Shown here piece by piece: positions 5,451 to 6,227 of a stretch of 6,227 nucleotides of DNA. The stretch's first letter is position 1. Every line of letters starts with the position of its first letter. The notes under the pieces are model-generated. The model searched no databases. It was not told where the DNA came from and was given only the letters and a program-made list of their open reading frames with translations. This DNA is from an uncultured Pseudomonadota bacterium (GTDB lineage Bacteria > Bdellovibrionota_B > Oligoflexia > Oligoflexales > CAILAO01). Made by a program: the position numbers and the translations under genes. The stretch lies in contig CAILAO010000121.1 in NCBI GenBank assembly GCA_903832105.1, forward strand, positions 1-6,227. Direction: 5' to 3'.

Positions 5451-6227
5451 ATAAAAATTCGTACGCGCAACCTTATTGTCAAAGGATGACTCAGGGTACG
5501 TCCGATGAGAGTCCTCTTTCTCGCACTCTTTCTCATCTCGATCAAAACCCCACACAAGTCTCCATCAACCAGTTACTAGAAGTCATTGTCAATTGGGCTG
5601 AAAACGTCTTCGGAAGTGCTGAGTTTATTAAAGGACGAGAAGAATTTCAAAATTTCTTTGGGAACGTGTTCCATGATGATCCTTTTTTTGAGACGCGGAT
5701 GCAATATTTTTTGCATTATTTCATTTTTGAACATTCTCCATCGCATCGCAGTCTGACGGAAGATGCCCCCCTAGATTCCGATAATTTTGTTGGAGTGCCA
5801 AACTTCCCATTCACAAGGAAGTCATCTTGTTTGCCAGATACTCCGTATGCTTTATTCATGAAAATTCTGACCTGTCAGCGTTTAAACATTTCTCCGGAAC
5901 TCTTCTCGCACTTTGCAAGACTTTGGTATTCAAGGCACTCAATCTTTCAAGTCACCGCGACAAAAAACCATCATGCCTGCATAGTCGATATGTTAACGGA
6001 CAAAAATCTCGATGTCGTCGCAAATGAAAATGAAAACCTAGTAGGCCTCGCAAAGAAAGATATTTTTCAAGGGTTCATTTTTCCATCGTTACATGCCAAT
6101 GTTCTTTTAAGAGGTCTTATTTTTCACCCAAAACGTTCAGCTCCGACTATCAAAAGGCTCCTGAAAAAGGAAAAAGGATCAAGATTCTATTCGGAAGGTA
6201 AACTACTTGGGCAACTCGCCTATAAGC
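5426..6227 (+). CDS. Unrecognised protein, probably cytosolic (3' partial)
   Basis: An open frame of 267 codons runs without a stop off the right edge. It begins at the ATG at 5426, which directly follows an in-frame TGA (5423-5425) and overlaps the preceding gene by 25 bases. The next ATG, at 5486, has AAAGG touching it, too close for a ribosome site, so 5426 is preferred though not certain; GTG 5429 and TTG 5432 are also available. The N-terminus reads MVLGSREIDKNSYAQPYCQ. There is no signal peptide or membrane segment. The body is rich in Phe, His and Leu (NFFGNVFHDDPFFETRMQYF, LFSHFARLWYSR) with helical character, and is basic towards the visible end (HPKRSAPTIKRLLKKEKG). I recognise no domain. 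Uninterrupted coding, normal composition and overlap with an upstream gene support a real gene. Shorter overlapping frames here are shadows. Confidence 0.75.
   Translation, partial: MVLGSREIDKNSYAQPYCQRMTQGTSDESPLSRTLSHLDQNPTQVSINQLLEVIVNWAENVFGSAEFIKGREEFQNFFGNVFHDDPFFETRMQYFLHYFIFEHSPSHRSLTEDAPLDSDNFVGVPNFPFTRKSSCLPDTPYALFMKILTCQRLNISPELFSHFARLWYSRHSIFQVTATKNHHACIVDMLTDKNLDVVANENENLVGLAKKDIFQGFIFPSLHANVLLRGLIFHPKRSAPTIKRLLKKEKGSRFYSEGKLLGQLAYK

Noticed and set aside
5363..5557. Minus-strand open frame of 64 codons across the 5450 junction
   Set aside because: It is antisense to two overlapping coding frames and shows no recognisable content.
5827..6027. Plus-strand open frame of 66 codons
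   Set aside because: It lies wholly within the 3'-partial gene starting at 5426, in another frame, with no supporting features.

Overview
The window carries one 5'-truncated phage-tail/adhesin-type gene, four complete protein genes and one 3'-truncated gene, with little non-coding DNA. Moderate-to-low GC, TTG starts, a long S74 tail-fibre protein of the modular 'FGYLDGVTSAIQTQL ... GNVGIGTTSP' kind, and a lipoprotein-rich Gram-negative envelope all fit a Bdellovibrionota-like (former deltaproteobacterial) bacterium. That assignment is an inference from protein style. There is no rRNA or other decisive marker.

Layout. Bases 1-1896 (+) are the C-terminal 631 residues of a fibrous surface protein that ends in a peptidase S74 intramolecular chaperone and a coiled coil. 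Bases 1897-2027 are a small convergent gap with three exact copies of a 10-bp unit and a GGGACGCCTCACT motif that recurs in the other orientation-matched gap at 4917-4929. On the minus strand, trpS (4281-3295) is followed 16 bases later by a TPR-containing, cysteine-rich lipoprotein gene (3278-2028). The pair looks like a two-gene operon. The divergent spacer 4282-4541 holds a 13-bp tandem repeat just upstream of a plus-strand IHF-alpha/HU gene (4542-4859). A roughly 85-108 bp nested palindrome with a T8 run (4920-5027) separates that gene from a second plus-strand pair: a 130-residue membrane or secreted protein (5058-5450) and an unrecognised cytosolic-looking protein that overlaps it by 25 bases and runs off the right edge (5426-6227).

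No gene set here forms an obvious joint pathway: trpS and ihfA are housekeeping genes, and the others are envelope or unknown proteins. The items most worth a second look are the nested palindrome, the shared intergenic motif (possible remnant of a REP/RAYT-type element), the self-cleaving fibre protein, and the unrecognised overlapping gene pair at the right edge. I found no clear novel multi-gene system, tRNA, CRISPR array or intact transposase.
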